Source: Paramecium octaurelia
Lineage: Eukaryota; Ciliophora; Oligohymenophorea; Peniculida; Parameciidae
Assembly (NCBI GenBank): GCA_905182995.1
Contig: CAJJDP010000022.1
Location: 505,488 to 569,487 of the forward strand
DNA length: 64,000 bases
Reading direction: 5' to 3'
The translations under genes were made by a program, and so were the position numbers. The notes beneath the pieces are model-generated. The model was not told where the DNA came from and made no database searches. It saw only the letters and a list, made by a program, of their open reading frames with translations. This document shows, one piece after another, positions 1 through 10,611 of this stretch; the stretch's first letter is position 1, and every line of letters begins with the position of its first letter.

Positions 1-1093
1 AAAATCAGTAACTATCCAAAATACATCTAAAATATTTATATCACAAATTACAAAATTAATACAAAACCATATTATCCACAATCGTATAGTTGTGCTTTTA
101 TTACTTTTGTTAAATAATTCTCTCAGTGTTCCTCTATTTTGAGAACGAAATACTTTTGTTACCCATTTTTCTATTGCTATTCTCTCTTTGGCTGAAATAT
201 AACCATATCTAAAACTTATAAATAATAACTTTACTTAGATCCTTTAAATGGATCTGATGATACTTCTGGTTATACACTTTTAAATATCCTACTTATTAGA
301 CCTTTATTGTTTTCATTTTTATGGATGATTTCTTCGATGATATTTAAACCCTCTATTACTTAACCACTAGCCATTAAATATCGAGGACTCTCCATCAAAA
401 AGACCCATGCTAAAATGCCCACTATTAGGGAAGTCGTTGAACTGAGAGTCATCATTAATCTCCAGTGTCCTTGATTGAAATTCTCAAGACATAAAAATGC
501 CAATAAAAATGCATAAATTTTGCCAACGGATACAAAGAAATTTATAACAATTAAAAATCTTCCCCTTACATCAGGAGCTGTAATTTCAGATATCATAGTT
601 GTAGTTAAAGGAATTGAAAATCCTTGTCAATTAATTGTACATAATACCATAAACAAAACCATATCCTAATCTTGCAAAAATCATATGATAAAAATTTGTA
701 CAAAGCAAAAAGCTGTTTGCCATAAAAAATTATATGATGCAGGATACGTAAATACATTTCAATCTGCCTTTTCGATCTGCAACAAATCCAGTCAATAAAG
801 AACCTAATACCATTCCTTGACTATTTTGAAATAGAAGACTCTACCCAAATAAAAAATGCTGGTTAAGGTTTAGATTTATAAGCTTGTTAATTGCCACTCA
901 GTTTTTAAGATGGGCATAAGAAAACTCATCAATATCAATTCACATCCATCATTTAAATCAATAAAAACCAAAATAGATAAGGCCAAAATTTAATATTTCC
1001 CTGTTCCACACTTACTTAATAATATCATAGGTTTACTCTCTTTTCTATCAGTTAATCCAAAGATAATTTAGCATTCTCTTTATACGGATTCAT
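1..1093 (-). CDS. MFS transporter (SV2/sugar-porter type), 3' end outside window
   Basis: A multi-span major facilitator that would move a small organic solute across a membrane; the substrate cannot be read. Seen: an acidic first-span segment 'DGCELILMSFLMP', the loop motif 'GSLLTGFVADRKGR' (MFS motif A region), then 'MISEITAPDVRGR' and 'ESPRYLMASG', all family hallmarks. The start at 1093 gives MNPYKENAK. The frame needs four micro-introns: 1011-1036 (26 nt), 816-844 (29 nt), 623-647 (25 nt) and 209-234 (26 nt). The first three end in AAG, the last in TTTTAG. Without the 623-647 intron the gene looks frameshifted; with it, 'VYGFSIPLTTTMISE' reads cleanly. Coding continues to base 1, so the last spans lie outside. 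Family call is firm; the subfamily is inferred. Confidence 0.85.
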
Positions 1094-1291
1094 TATTAAA
1101 TGATATAAAATATTATATTATTGGCAAATCATTTTTGTATGTTGAAAGTTACATAGATTTTAAATCACAATTGAGCTTATCATCAAGACTGGACATGCAT
1201 TGAACATAGGCTCTACAAGTATATTGAAAAATAGAATAATGCAATATAAATTATCATTATTATCTAAAACCTAAGTACACAATGATAGACT

Positions 1292-1787
1292 TCATTAAGG
1301 GTGTTATTTGTATTAATTTAAAGTAGATTCGAGAAAGTAGGTAAGTTATCTAACTGCAGATTCAACTTGTTCATTATCAGATTGACAATCATTATCCATA
1401 GACTATAATAATGATTAAAGTTTATACATGTGATATAGTTTAGTTATATGCTGAAGGCATGTTGAGCACCTTGTCATCATAACATAAGAACTCTCTTACA
1501 TTCCCTTTGGAGTCGTATAATTGTAGGTTAGGATATTTTTTCAGATTTGTCAATTTGAAATATTTTGTTATTGTCCTTTGAGGCAATGGCTTCTTTTTCT
1601 CCAGAGTAATGGCTGTTGTACACTTTTTGATGGTTTTTGTTGCTGCTATTTTGTTATTGACTTGGATATTTTCTTTATTTGCAATATTGGCTGTTAATGT
1701 TTCCTGTAGAAAATTATATTATAATAATTATACCCATCTTTATTTTGTATTATTGAATTTTCTATTTGTATCATATAATTTAGACAT
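1292..1787 (-). CDS. Small basic protein of unknown function
   Basis: About 145 residues, not recognised. It starts MSKLYDTNRKF at 1787 and ends at TGA 1292-1294. Two micro-introns are needed: a 30-nt one after 'NTKQRW' and a 25-nt one after 'YNQTISH'. The middle is Lys-rich ('TIKKCTTAITLEKKKPLPQR') and holds 'TKYFKLTNLKKYPNL'; the end is acidic and Gln-rich. There are no membrane spans and no signal peptide. It lies between the MFS gene and the zinc-finger gene, all on the minus strand with 166-198 bp gaps. The basic core could bind nucleic acid, but that is only a guess from composition. Confidence 0.6.
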
Positions 1788-1953
1788 ATTAATGTACTTA
1801 TAAACAATAATAATAAAAATAATGTGGCATTCAAATTTAAAATTTCGTTAAAAATGCCGAGTTTAAATTCCAAAAAAATGGCGGAATATAAATTTTTGTA
1901 AACACATAAATTAATTTGAAATCAAATTTATTATTGGATTGAAATGGTATTTT

Positions 1954-2517
1954 TCATACAGGTGGTAAATTAATGTTTTGAATATCCTTTTCAGATATTT
2001 CTCCAGCCTGTAATTATTTCTATTATAACAATAGTAAATTTTACAATTATTTTCTGACGTTCGCTCTTATTACCTCCATTATGTTTGAATTTGATGTGTA
2101 GATTCAATGAAACATCTGATCCATAGAGTTTCTCACAATTTTTATAAGGGCACTACAAAATTAATAAATTTAATACACACTTTAAAATTCTTATCTATTT
2201 CAGCTGCAGTTCTCCTTTTCTTCTTTTTCTTATTAGTTGCTTCGATTTCTTAAAATTTTTACTCAATCAATTAGACTCTCTGTTTTAACTCGTGTATTTA
2301 AGATTAGAATTCTTATAATTAGGCACAATTTTTTTAATACAAAATCATCATTTCCTAAATGGATTATTGACTTTCAAATTGCATGTTATCTATTTTAACT
2401 TAATCAAATACCCTCAAATTATTTTGGAAGTTGTTCCTCAACAGAAACATTCTTTCTGTCAGTATTATTTACTTAAACATTTTGAATATTCTAAAGATTA
2501 TTATTTTCACTAATCAT
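1954..2517 (-). CDS. C2H2 zinc-finger protein with coiled-coil
   Basis: Probably a nucleic-acid-binding protein of about 160 residues. The N-terminal half is Gln/Asn-rich and helical ('QKNCAQLQEFQSQIHELK'), followed by a basic patch 'NKKKKRRTAAEID'. Then comes a single classical finger: CPYKNC (C-x4-C), twelve residues, then HIKFKH (H-x4-H). Three micro-introns are required: 22 nt after 'QFEG/ED', 28 nt just before the first finger Cys, and 25 nt near the C-terminus, which ends 'NINLPPV'. The intron before the finger separates the coil from the zinc module. The finger spacing is seen directly; the DNA or RNA target is unknown. Confidence 0.75.
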
Positions 2518-2956
2518 ATTCGACCTATAAGTATTCACCACATACAATTTACTTTTGATTTATAATAATAACCTTTTTAGTTACTTTCGGAATTTATTAT
2601 AGCTATCTCATAATTAAATTTTATTTAATGCTCTTCAAAATTTATTTCAATATATTTTATTAATTCCTAATTATATAATTATACATTTATGAATATTAAA
2701 TAGTAATTCTAAATGTAAAATATACTGTTTTAAATTATCACCTTTCACACATAAAATCCTCGTTTATCAATATCAAAAATCACAAAATTCAAGTACTAAA
2801 TAAATTTTAATGTGATGTTGTTATTTCCCTCAAATTTTTCATAACATAAATCATTTTAAGCATTCTTTAGAATTAGAGTTTGTTTCCATAAATAACGTAA
2901 TTAACTGATTTTTATAATTATTAATCAAGGGCAAAAAAATATTATTTAAAGTAAAA
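2518..2956. other. AT-rich spacer between divergent genes
   Basis: 439 bp between two divergently transcribed genes, so it must hold both promoters. It is long A/T runs with no frame of useful length on either strand and no recognisable RNA gene. I see no repeat longer than about 10 bp. Confidence 0.5.
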
Positions 2957-4607
2957 ATGTCTGCTTTCAGAGCTTTTATGATTTATGATTACCAAAGAAG
3001 CTTTTTCTTCCTATTCATACGAAGAGGTTTCTAAGTTACTCCAAAATGGAATGAATGTAGAAAAGCATTAGAAACAAAACTTCAAGAAATGGTCAAAGAA
3101 CCCAAAGACACTTTTGAGTAATCTTCACCATATGGAGTTTTTAAATGTAAATATGACAAAAAGAACAGTAACTTATTTAGAATAAACAAGAATGTTACTT
3201 CATTTTATTGAGCAGCAACGAAGTTCAAGAAGTTTTTCAAAATTCAGTTTTAGATGAAATTTATAAAATCATAGATAAAGCACCCAATTATTCAAAAGTA
3301 TATTGTAATCGAAATACTAGATTAAAAAAGAGGAATTAGAATAAAAGGAGAGTGAAACAATCAAGAATCTGCTAGAAACTAATGAAAATGAATATGTTAA
3401 AAAATATGGAAAAGTAAAGCCCTTTGAAGAGTCCAATGAATCTAAAGTTAATGATGAGAATCAATAGAAAGTATTTATGACTTAATCAAGTGTAGAGCAT
3501 TATATAATCATAACCAAAAATTGTATCTTAAATTAATGGAAAATAAAATCAAAGACCACCCTCCCAACTTCAAAATACATCTGCTATTTACAATTAAAGT
3601 TAAGGATTTAATTCTGATAAAGATCTGAGTTCTGACACTCTCATTAAAATATTTAGATGCTTTCTTATGTGGGATTACAATAGACAATTCTTTTTTATGT
3701 TCATTCGAAGAGGATTTCCAATTGATAAAACCTGGAGTCAAGAGAGAGTTAAATTAGAAAATTAACTCAAAGCAAAATAATTAGATCCAAATGATCCTAA
3801 AGCAAAACCTAAGGAACCTCCTGAACAATTTGATTACAGAGGCAATTTTGGATAATATAAAGCAAAATATGATAAAAAAGCAAGTAAAATAATTTATTTA
3901 CTTTCAAGAATGCTATTTTATATTGCTTTCAAGATTTAAAATTAAAGAAGAACCTTAAATTAAACTACTAGAAGCATTATATAATGAGATCTAAAAAGTA
4001 GATAAATACATTACAGTAATAAGTTAAAATGATATTTTAGTTGAAATATGATGATTTAGAAAGTAAGAAAAAAGGACATTTGGAAAAAATCATAGATGAA
4101 CATGAGAGGGAGGCGTAAAATCAAGTGAATCAAAGATTTATTGACACTAAAATAATGGAATCAAAATTAGGTATCCTTTAATCGCCAGAAAGAAATCTTT
4201 AAAGAGAACCTGAAGAAAGTGTATCACCATAAAATGGAAGAGCGTCAATTAATGGCGTGTCCTAAAAATAACTTTCAATAGTCACTTAAAATCAACCCTA
4301 ATAAATTGAATAATAGGAAAGCAAAATACTAAATTCAAAATTATTATAATAAAAATCCTTATTTAGTTAGCTACAGTAACCATAAGAATTAGAACAATAG
4401 TAGCAGAAGGTTTTTACATTAGAAAAATAAGAGATTCAAGGTGATCCTAACCCTACAGCTAAAAAAGATAATCTTGATCTTAATTCTAACCAAGATGATC
4501 CTGAAGCTATTCCTATCAACTAAGAAGATGGCTTATTAGAATAAAGAATTAGTTTGTATTATACCAAACCATTAAATGTTTCTTAATACATTAAGTCTGG
4601 AAATTGA
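2957..4607 (+). CDS. Unknown protein with two copies of one domain
   Basis: About 500 residues, family not recognised. The same domain occurs twice. Copy 1 begins 'FRAFMIYDYQRSFFFLFIRR' and ends 'KYDKKNNKCYFILLSS'. Copy 2 begins 'IFRCFLMWDYNRQFFFMFIR' and ends 'KYDKKANKCYFILLSR'. In both, a micro-intron (23 and 25 nt) falls at the same place, inside the Asn/Lys codons before KCYFILLS, so the duplication included the intron position. Three further introns of 23-25 nt are needed. The C-terminal 170 residues are Gln-rich and low-complexity. The start at 2957 is the first ATG of the frame; the stop is TGA 4605-4607. There is no signal peptide or convincing transmembrane segment despite the hydrophobic FFFLF strands. 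Confidence 0.75.
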
Positions 4608-5199
4608 ATATTTATGAATGATTCGATTTTAATGTAATCTGCCATATAAGTTATATTTTGAAAAATGAATTCTATTAAAGCCTTTAGTTTGAGTGATTGT
4701 ACTTAATCGAGACATTCACTTCCTATTTGTTCTAATTATTTCATTATATTTTTATACATATTTTATTGTAATGATTAATAATAGTTAGTTTCATCCTTTG
4801 ATTTAATTTGACATTATGACTTCACATTCATTTATTAAAATCAAATAGCTAATTCAATTCAACTCAAATCTAAATACATTCTAATTTCAGTTTTATAACT
4901 TCCCATATATAAATTTTATTAATTATTGTAAAAATTTCAATAAACTATTTTTGGAAAATATTTAAATATATTAATATCAATATAATTTAATGAAATATAT
5001 ATTTCCTCTTTAAAAAAAAAAACCTAGATAAAACCAAATTTTGAAACTAAATTAGGTCTATGGGTAATAATTTAATATAAAAACTATCTTTTATATTAAA
5101 TTAATTATTATAGAAGGGGGCACATTTATTTTTAATTAATACATGGTGGATTAAAATCATAAAACGTATAAATAAACTAATTGTTTCATTTCAGGTTAT
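4608..5199. other. AT-rich convergent 3' spacer
   Basis: 592 bp between converging genes, so it should hold two 3' ends only. No coding frame with sensible composition was found. It contains a perfect 15-bp inverted repeat at 5068-5103, listed separately. The rest is plain A/T-rich sequence. Confidence 0.5.
5068..5103. repeat. Perfect 15-bp inverted repeat, 6-nt loop
   Basis: Left arm taatttaatataaaa (5068-5082), loop actatc, right arm ttttatattaaatta (5089-5103). The arms are perfectly complementary. It lies between the 3' ends of two convergent genes, so a hairpin in either transcript's 3' region is possible. Arms made only of A and T arise by chance more often than mixed ones. Confidence 0.6.
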
Positions 5200-5721
5200 T
5201 CATAGATTATAAGAAGGTTAAGAATTTATTCTATTTCTTATTTTTGAATGAGGTCTTTATTGTTATTTGTGTGATTTTGGTAATTTAAATCGGACATGTT
5301 TTTCTTGATGGTCTTTAATTTTTGGGCTAGATAATTATAGTTTGCTATTGATAGTTGACAAGCCTTTTAAGGAGGTCTTAATCAATTAATGGGATCCATG
5401 TTATTTCATGATGCCAATTAACTGTTTTTAATTCTCTTAAACAAACAAATTTTTCTCTGAACTTGAATATGTCGATTTTTAGAGGTCTGACTTATGTTAT
5501 TAGTTCTTTTGATCAAAAGAATAAATCATAGAATCCTAAATTACCTAATCCATCTCGATATTCTTGGACAGTCTTTTACTTTTATGTAAGGCTTTTCTAC
5601 CTCCTTTATGAACTTTTAAAGGTTATTGTTCTTTCTCTATTTTAAAGTCATCCGATTCAATATCATCAATTTCTTAATTTTAAGATTTTTCAGAGAGCAC
5701 CTTTTAACATGCTGAACCCAT
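5200..5721 (-). CDS. Small hydrophilic protein with MGSAC lipidation-type N-terminus
   Basis: 173 residues in one exon, not a family I recognise. It starts MGSACQKVLSEK: Gly2 followed by Ser3 and Cys5 is the usual pattern for N-myristoylation plus palmitoylation, which would tether it to a membrane. The rest is Ser/Lys/Gln-rich and probably disordered ('HKGGRKALHKSKRLSKN'). It ends 'NRINSQPSYNL' at TGA 5200-5202. It reads as one open frame with no intron. The lipidation claim rests on the first seven residues only. Confidence 0.65.
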
Positions 5722-5891
5722 TTATGATAAAATACAAATTAATTGTCAAAATTTCATTATCTGTTATCTAAAAAAACAAAAAAATCAAATAATATGTAAT
5801 AATCATTAGAAATTGTTAGACTATTTTAAGATTGATGCTTTATAATTAAACTTAAGCATTTAAGTATATATTTAATTTATTTAATCCTCAA

Positions 5892-7459
5892 ATGTAGGCT
5901 GGATGCAAAATTACTCTTCACTTAGCTTGCAGAAAGCTGAAAGACAAGGATACTTTTTCTAAATCAGATCCATAAGTTTGGGTTTTTGGAAAACAGTTTC
6001 GAAACAATTGCCTTGATAATAATTGGTCATTACTAGGAAAGACAGAATTAATTATTAACAACCTTAATCCAACCTTCTAAACAGCCTTAATCTTAGATTA
6101 TATATTTGAAGTCAAATAACCATTAAGGTTTGAAGTAAGAGATGTTGATGGAGATAACTTTGATGAGCTGGGATTTGTTGAGTCTACAGTTGGAATAATA
6201 TTCGGATCAAAAAATTAAACTTGCATACTTGATTTGAGTTTGGGAGGAAAACTGATAACAATGTGCGAAAAAAATCAAGATTTAAATGAATTATATATAA
6301 TGCAAATACACGGATCTAGGATAAAAGGATCTTGGTGTTCAGCTCCAAATCCAAGCTTTAAACTATTTAAATGCACAAACAACAACGAATTTTTTGCATA
6401 TGAATCAGAACATATACATAAGACGTCAAATCCATAATGGAAAACCTTTTAAATGAAGCAATTCAAGATTGGCGATAAGTTTAAATTAGAAGTTTATAAT
6501 TCAATCCATAACATAATAGGATCAAGTTATATCGGAATTGATCAATTAAAGAAGCAATAAAAAGAATACGTATTAAACAATAACGGTGGTTCAATTACAT
6601 TTTCTCAATTTGAAACAATTTTTAAATTCACTTTTATGGATTATATCTAAGGTGGAACTTAATTGAATCTCAGCATAGCCATCGATTTCACTTAAAGTAA
6701 TGGAGACTAGGATTAGTATAATAGTTTACACAGAATCCATTCCAAGAATCAGTATGCTTAGGCACTAACAAGTATCGGAGAAATATTATTAGCATATGAT
6801 TATGATAAGTAAGTCCCATGTTATGGTTTTGGTGCCAAGTTAAATTTTCCTAATTTAAAATTAAACACTGTTAGTCATTGCTTCCCATTATCAGGAGATC
6901 CCAATTATACAAGTGCTCAAGGACTTGATGGAATCATGTAGATGTATTAAAACGCCTTAAATTATGTACAATTTTCTGGTCCTACATACTTTGGTCCTCT
7001 GATTGTTGAAGCCATGAAGTAGGCTACAATGATAAAATAATAGCAACTCAATTAATATCTAATATTATTGATCTTAACTGACGGTGCTATTCACGATATG
7101 GATTAAGTTGAACAATATTTAGAATAAGCAGCCTTTTTGCCAATTTCTATTATTATTATTGGAGTTGGTGACGATGACTTTACTTTAATGAAAAGATTGG
7201 ATGGAGATTAAAGTATCATTTATATTTAACAATAGTTGATGGAAAGATGGTGTAGTCTCAATACAAAAGAGATCTTGTGCAATTTGTGCCATTTAGAGAT
7301 TTTAAAGACTCAATGTTATTGGCAAAAGAAGTTCTCGAAGAATTGCCAGACTAACTAGTGAATTATATGGAAATGTAAGGCATTAAACCTGGAGCACCGC
7401 CGGTTCATGAAATGCAAGGTTTTGGTATGACAATGCCTTAGTAATAATAGCAAATTTGA
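5892..7459 (+). CDS. Copine (two C2 domains plus vWA/copine domain)
   Basis: A Ca2+-dependent phospholipid-binding protein of about 510 residues that would move to membranes when Ca2+ rises. C2A holds 'DTFSKSDPQVWVFG' and the acidic loop 'EVRDVDGDNFDELGF'. C2B follows from about residue 130 ('KLFKCTNNNEFFAYES', 'TSNPQWKTFQ'). The copine/vWA domain has the MIDAS-like 'AIDFTQSNGD', 'PCYGFGAKL', 'ILTDGAIHDMDQ' and 'ISIIIIGVGDDDF'. One 23-nt intron near 7210 joins 'RLDGDQ' to 'IDGKMVQSQYKRDLVQFVPF'. It ends in a Met/Gln tail at TGA 7457-7459. The start at 5892 (MQAGCKITLHLACRKL) is the only ATG that gives a complete C2A. Family assignment is secure. Confidence 0.93.
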
Positions 7460-7507
7460 TGATTAGGTTATTCATTGATATATTTTATACAAATAAATTC
7501 TTAAAAT

Positions 7508-7843
7508 ATGAACATATTTAGAAATGATTTACATCAATCAAACATTCTGTATTCTTTCAAGATATCAGGAATAACATATTTATCAGTAGGACTTGTTAGA
7601 GTGTTACTAAGAACAAAGCTTAAGAAATAACCACTATTATAATTACCATAATTAGAAATATTTTGTTCCTTAGCCCTTGGGTCATTTGTACTAAAAAGAT
7701 TAAATTCGAAGGAAATGAAATCATACGATAAGCTTTAACTGAGATAAATTCAAAAATAAAATCAGTTGGAAAGGTATATGCAGAGTTTTAAGGATTATAA
7801 GGAAAATGTATAACTATGGACTAATAGCTAGTTTTGGCATTGA
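7508..7843 (+). CDS. Small two-span membrane protein, unknown
   Basis: 111 residues in one exon, starting MNIFRNDLHQSN at 7508, only 48 bp after the copine stop. Two hydrophobic stretches, 'ISGITYLSVGLVRVLLR' and 'EIFCSLALGSFVLKR', could span a membrane, with basic residues after each. The C-terminal 40 residues are charged and helical ('LQLRQIQKQNQLERYMQS'). The size and two-helix layout resemble small organelle inner-membrane proteins, but no motif proves a family or location. Confidence 0.6.
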
Positions 7844-7868
7844 CATTAATATTAAAAATAATATTATA

Positions 7869-10291
7869 TCATTCTATCTATTTAGGTTCCTCTTTATTTT
7901 CATTTTCATTTTCCTATTCTATCTTCTGAACTTGTTGCACTTCTTCATTCTTAATGGCCTGATCTTCTAAGGTATCCTATGAACAAGCAATTTCCTCTTC
8001 AATTTCTTCCTTTTCCCCTTCGTCTTCCTTTAAGTCTGCATTTTCTTAGATGATCTCCTAAGTTTCCTCTGATTCCTATTATTATTATTATTCCAATTTC
8101 TATGTCTCCTCCTATTGATCTGATTAAGCCACTAATACTTCATTTTGTTATTCTTGATGTTGAACTTCTTGATCAGGTTCATTTTCAATTTACTCATTTG
8201 AATCTTACTCTTTAATTTGTTCTTCTTCATTTTTCTCATCTTATTGTTTTGTTTCTACCTATTATTATTCTTAAGTCTCAACATCTGCCTAATTAATTTC
8301 TTAACCACCCTTATTGTTTTCTATGGTTTATTTGACAATCTCTTCTTCGAACTCTTTCTATTTCTCTGTGTCTACTTGCTATACTTATTACTACTCTTCT
8401 GTGGTTCCATCTTCATTTTACTTTTCTTCAGAATCTTATTCAATATCTTCCTCAATCTCAACACCATCAGGATCAACATCTTTTGGTTACACAACATCAT
8501 TATTATCAGAACTTATGCATTTTCTGATTCCTTGGACTCCACGATTCTATTCTTAATTTTCCTCTTTGACATTTGGACTTATTATCTCTTCTATAAATTT
8601 TTATTCTTTTTGCTTTGGATTTATTCCCAAAATCCATTCTTATTCTACCTTATTGACACCAGTTAATCCCTTCATATATTCATCCCAATCCATTTGAATT
8701 GTTGATACTAAAATTCATAATAATCAATTTAATACATAATTATAAACTGACTTGGAATGAAGATGACTTATTTTTATTGCAATCCAAATAGTTTGATAGT
8801 CTAGTCAATACTCCTTAAAATCCAAACTTATTTTATCTGGCTTTTTCTTCATTATTTTGTATAATAAAGAGCAAAAGGTTGGTGTCTTCGAATATTAACC
8901 TATGTAAGTATTCATCATTAGTCTCAACAAGAGCGACAATCAACCTCTCAAATAATAGATGCAACTAATTATTAGTTGGATGCAATTTCACAAGATCAAT
9001 TATCAAAGAAAATACTTCAGCAGTGAAATATGAATAGAATTAGGGTTTATTCACTAATGAAACAATAAATTAGATTATTAGCAATTTTCCATCTCCCAAA
9101 GGTGTAATTTCAATTCCATCTGCAGATATGAATGGAATCTTAAAGCTATCCACTTAAGTTAATGCTTTTTCAAATGACTAAATTACTGGTTTGTAAAGCT
9201 GGGTTATGTTGGTAAGAACGTCAAGTTATTAGTCTTGTAGATAATACTTGTTCAGAAATTCAAATTACACATTCAACACGTTATAGACTACACTCTATTA
9301 TGTAGCTAAGGCTAACTTCATGAAAAATTCTGGTGTTGTTGTAATTGTAAATTGTGCTAACATTGTTTTTAATTCTTAACTCTGAGTATCGAACTGATTT
9401 ATAGACTTTTTGTATAATTCCACAAATAATTCACAAATGTTTCCAACTATCAATTAAGAATGTTATTTGCCTTTCAGGAAAACTACTAATCTTTAGAGTA
9501 AAGCTGACCTTTCATTCATATATTCAGTCGATTGCTCATAGTTTTCTTCCAAGATTATTAACTTCTCAAAAATATCCACTATGTGTTTTAAATATGCATG
9601 TTTAAATAAATTCGAAAGGATATCTGGATAATGCTTCAAGTGTTCCCAAAACTTATTGTTATTTATAAATATTTACACAATGTCCCTTCTTGTGGATAAT
9701 TGCATTCACAACTTTTGCAAAATAACCTGCTGTTGTTACTATTATAGCATCACTCTCAAGCAATTTTAATAAATTCTCCAACAAACCTGCTCTTATTATC
9801 TCATTTTCTTGTGCATTGTTATTCTATTCTAATTACTCTACTTATTCAGTCTCTTCATCTTCAATTGGATTTCGTACATCATCTGATGGCTATTCAGTTG
9901 GTTTTTCAAATAAAAAGTTTATTAATTTTTCATTTTCGGATCCCAGTATCTCACTTCCATAAAATGGGTATCTTAAATTATATAAATATATTCATACTTT
10001 ATACATCTATTTTTTTCTGTACATGAATCAGGAATCTCTTCAACTATATAATTGATCATCTTCAGATATTCTTAGGGATGTTAAATTAAACTAAAATTAC
10101 GTAGATGTAATACAAATCAGCAAATTTAGAAGAACTTGTTCCTTTCAATTCTTGGAGAATATCCTCTTCATTAAAAATACACTCAATTGTGAGATTCTCT
10201 ATCTTCAACAAATTATCAAGTTTTGGCTGCTACCCAAATCCAAAAAATCGGCCAAAGCTTTCAATAACTTCAAATTTTACTTGAAAAACAT
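7869..10291 (-). CDS. SAPS-domain PP6-type phosphatase regulatory subunit
   Basis: A Sit4/PP6-associated (SAPS) regulatory subunit, a helical-repeat scaffold that holds the phosphatase catalytic subunit. The N-terminus 'MFFNFGRFFGFGQQPKLDNL' matches the SAPS start, then 'EEDILQELK', 'HPQEYLKMINYIVEE', 'IKYPFYGSEILGSE' and 'TTAGYFAKVVNAIIHKKGH', all diagnostic. These appear only after splicing four micro-introns (23, 23, 26, 25 nt) near the start. The helical region runs to 'DTNLLLFIIQNNEEKA'. A further 28-nt intron at 8708-8735 joins 'SLQLLSTIQ' to 'MDWDEYMKGLTGVNK', so the Glu/Gln-rich tail (8693 down to 7869, about 270 residues) is the C-terminus of this gene and not a separate one. Stop TGA at 7869-7871. 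Confidence 0.85.
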
Positions 10292-10337
10292 CTATGAATT
10301 AGATTATATTATTAAATATTTATTAATTATATTTCAT

Positions 10338-10584
10338 TCACTTTTTTTATGCTTTTTTATTTGATTTTCCTTTAGCTTATTTATTTCTTCTGTTTTATCT
10401 GGGCAATTTTCTTTGACCAGCACTTGGTTGTGTGGTAGCCTAAGCTTAAGCAACTGTTGCTTGGATAGTTCTTGTGGGTCTTGGACCAGTTGACTTTTTT
10501 GTAATCTTCTTTTTAGCTAAATCATCATCAACTTAACAAAATACCGATCTTAGCAGCCTTCTTAGTAACTTTTGGTTTTCCCAT
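10338..10584 (-). CDS. Small very basic protein
   Basis: About 70 residues, rich in Lys, Arg and Gln: 'MGKPKVTKKAAKI', then 'KKKITKKSTGPRPTRTIQ', ending 'GKSNKKAQKK'. One 28-nt intron after 'KKAAKI' is required, since the unspliced frame hits TGA. The composition suggests a histone H1-like or other nucleic-acid-binding protein, but no fold can be read. An in-frame upstream ATG at 10609-10611 would add MVNNNNNNK, encoded by an ATT/AAT microsatellite; I prefer the inner start. The SAPS gene begins 47 bp downstream on the same strand. Confidence 0.6.
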
Positions 10585-10611
10585 TTTATTATTATTATTA
10601 TTATTTACCAT

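Noticed and set aside
1-1093. MFS gene as a broken pseudogene with frameshifts near 620 and 830
   Set aside because: Each apparent frameshift is removed by a 25-29-nt intron with GTA...AG ends that restores family motifs.
8217-8666. 150-codon plus-strand frame, very Leu/Phe-rich, like a membrane protein
   Set aside because: It is the mirror of the Glu/Gln-rich tail of the SAPS gene; GAA/GAG read backwards gives Phe/Leu. The minus strand has the spliced, family-matching frame.
7869-8693. Glu/Gln-rich frame as a separate gene starting MDWDEYMKG
   Set aside because: A 28-nt intron at 8708-8735 joins it in frame to the SAPS domain, leaving no room for its own 5' region.
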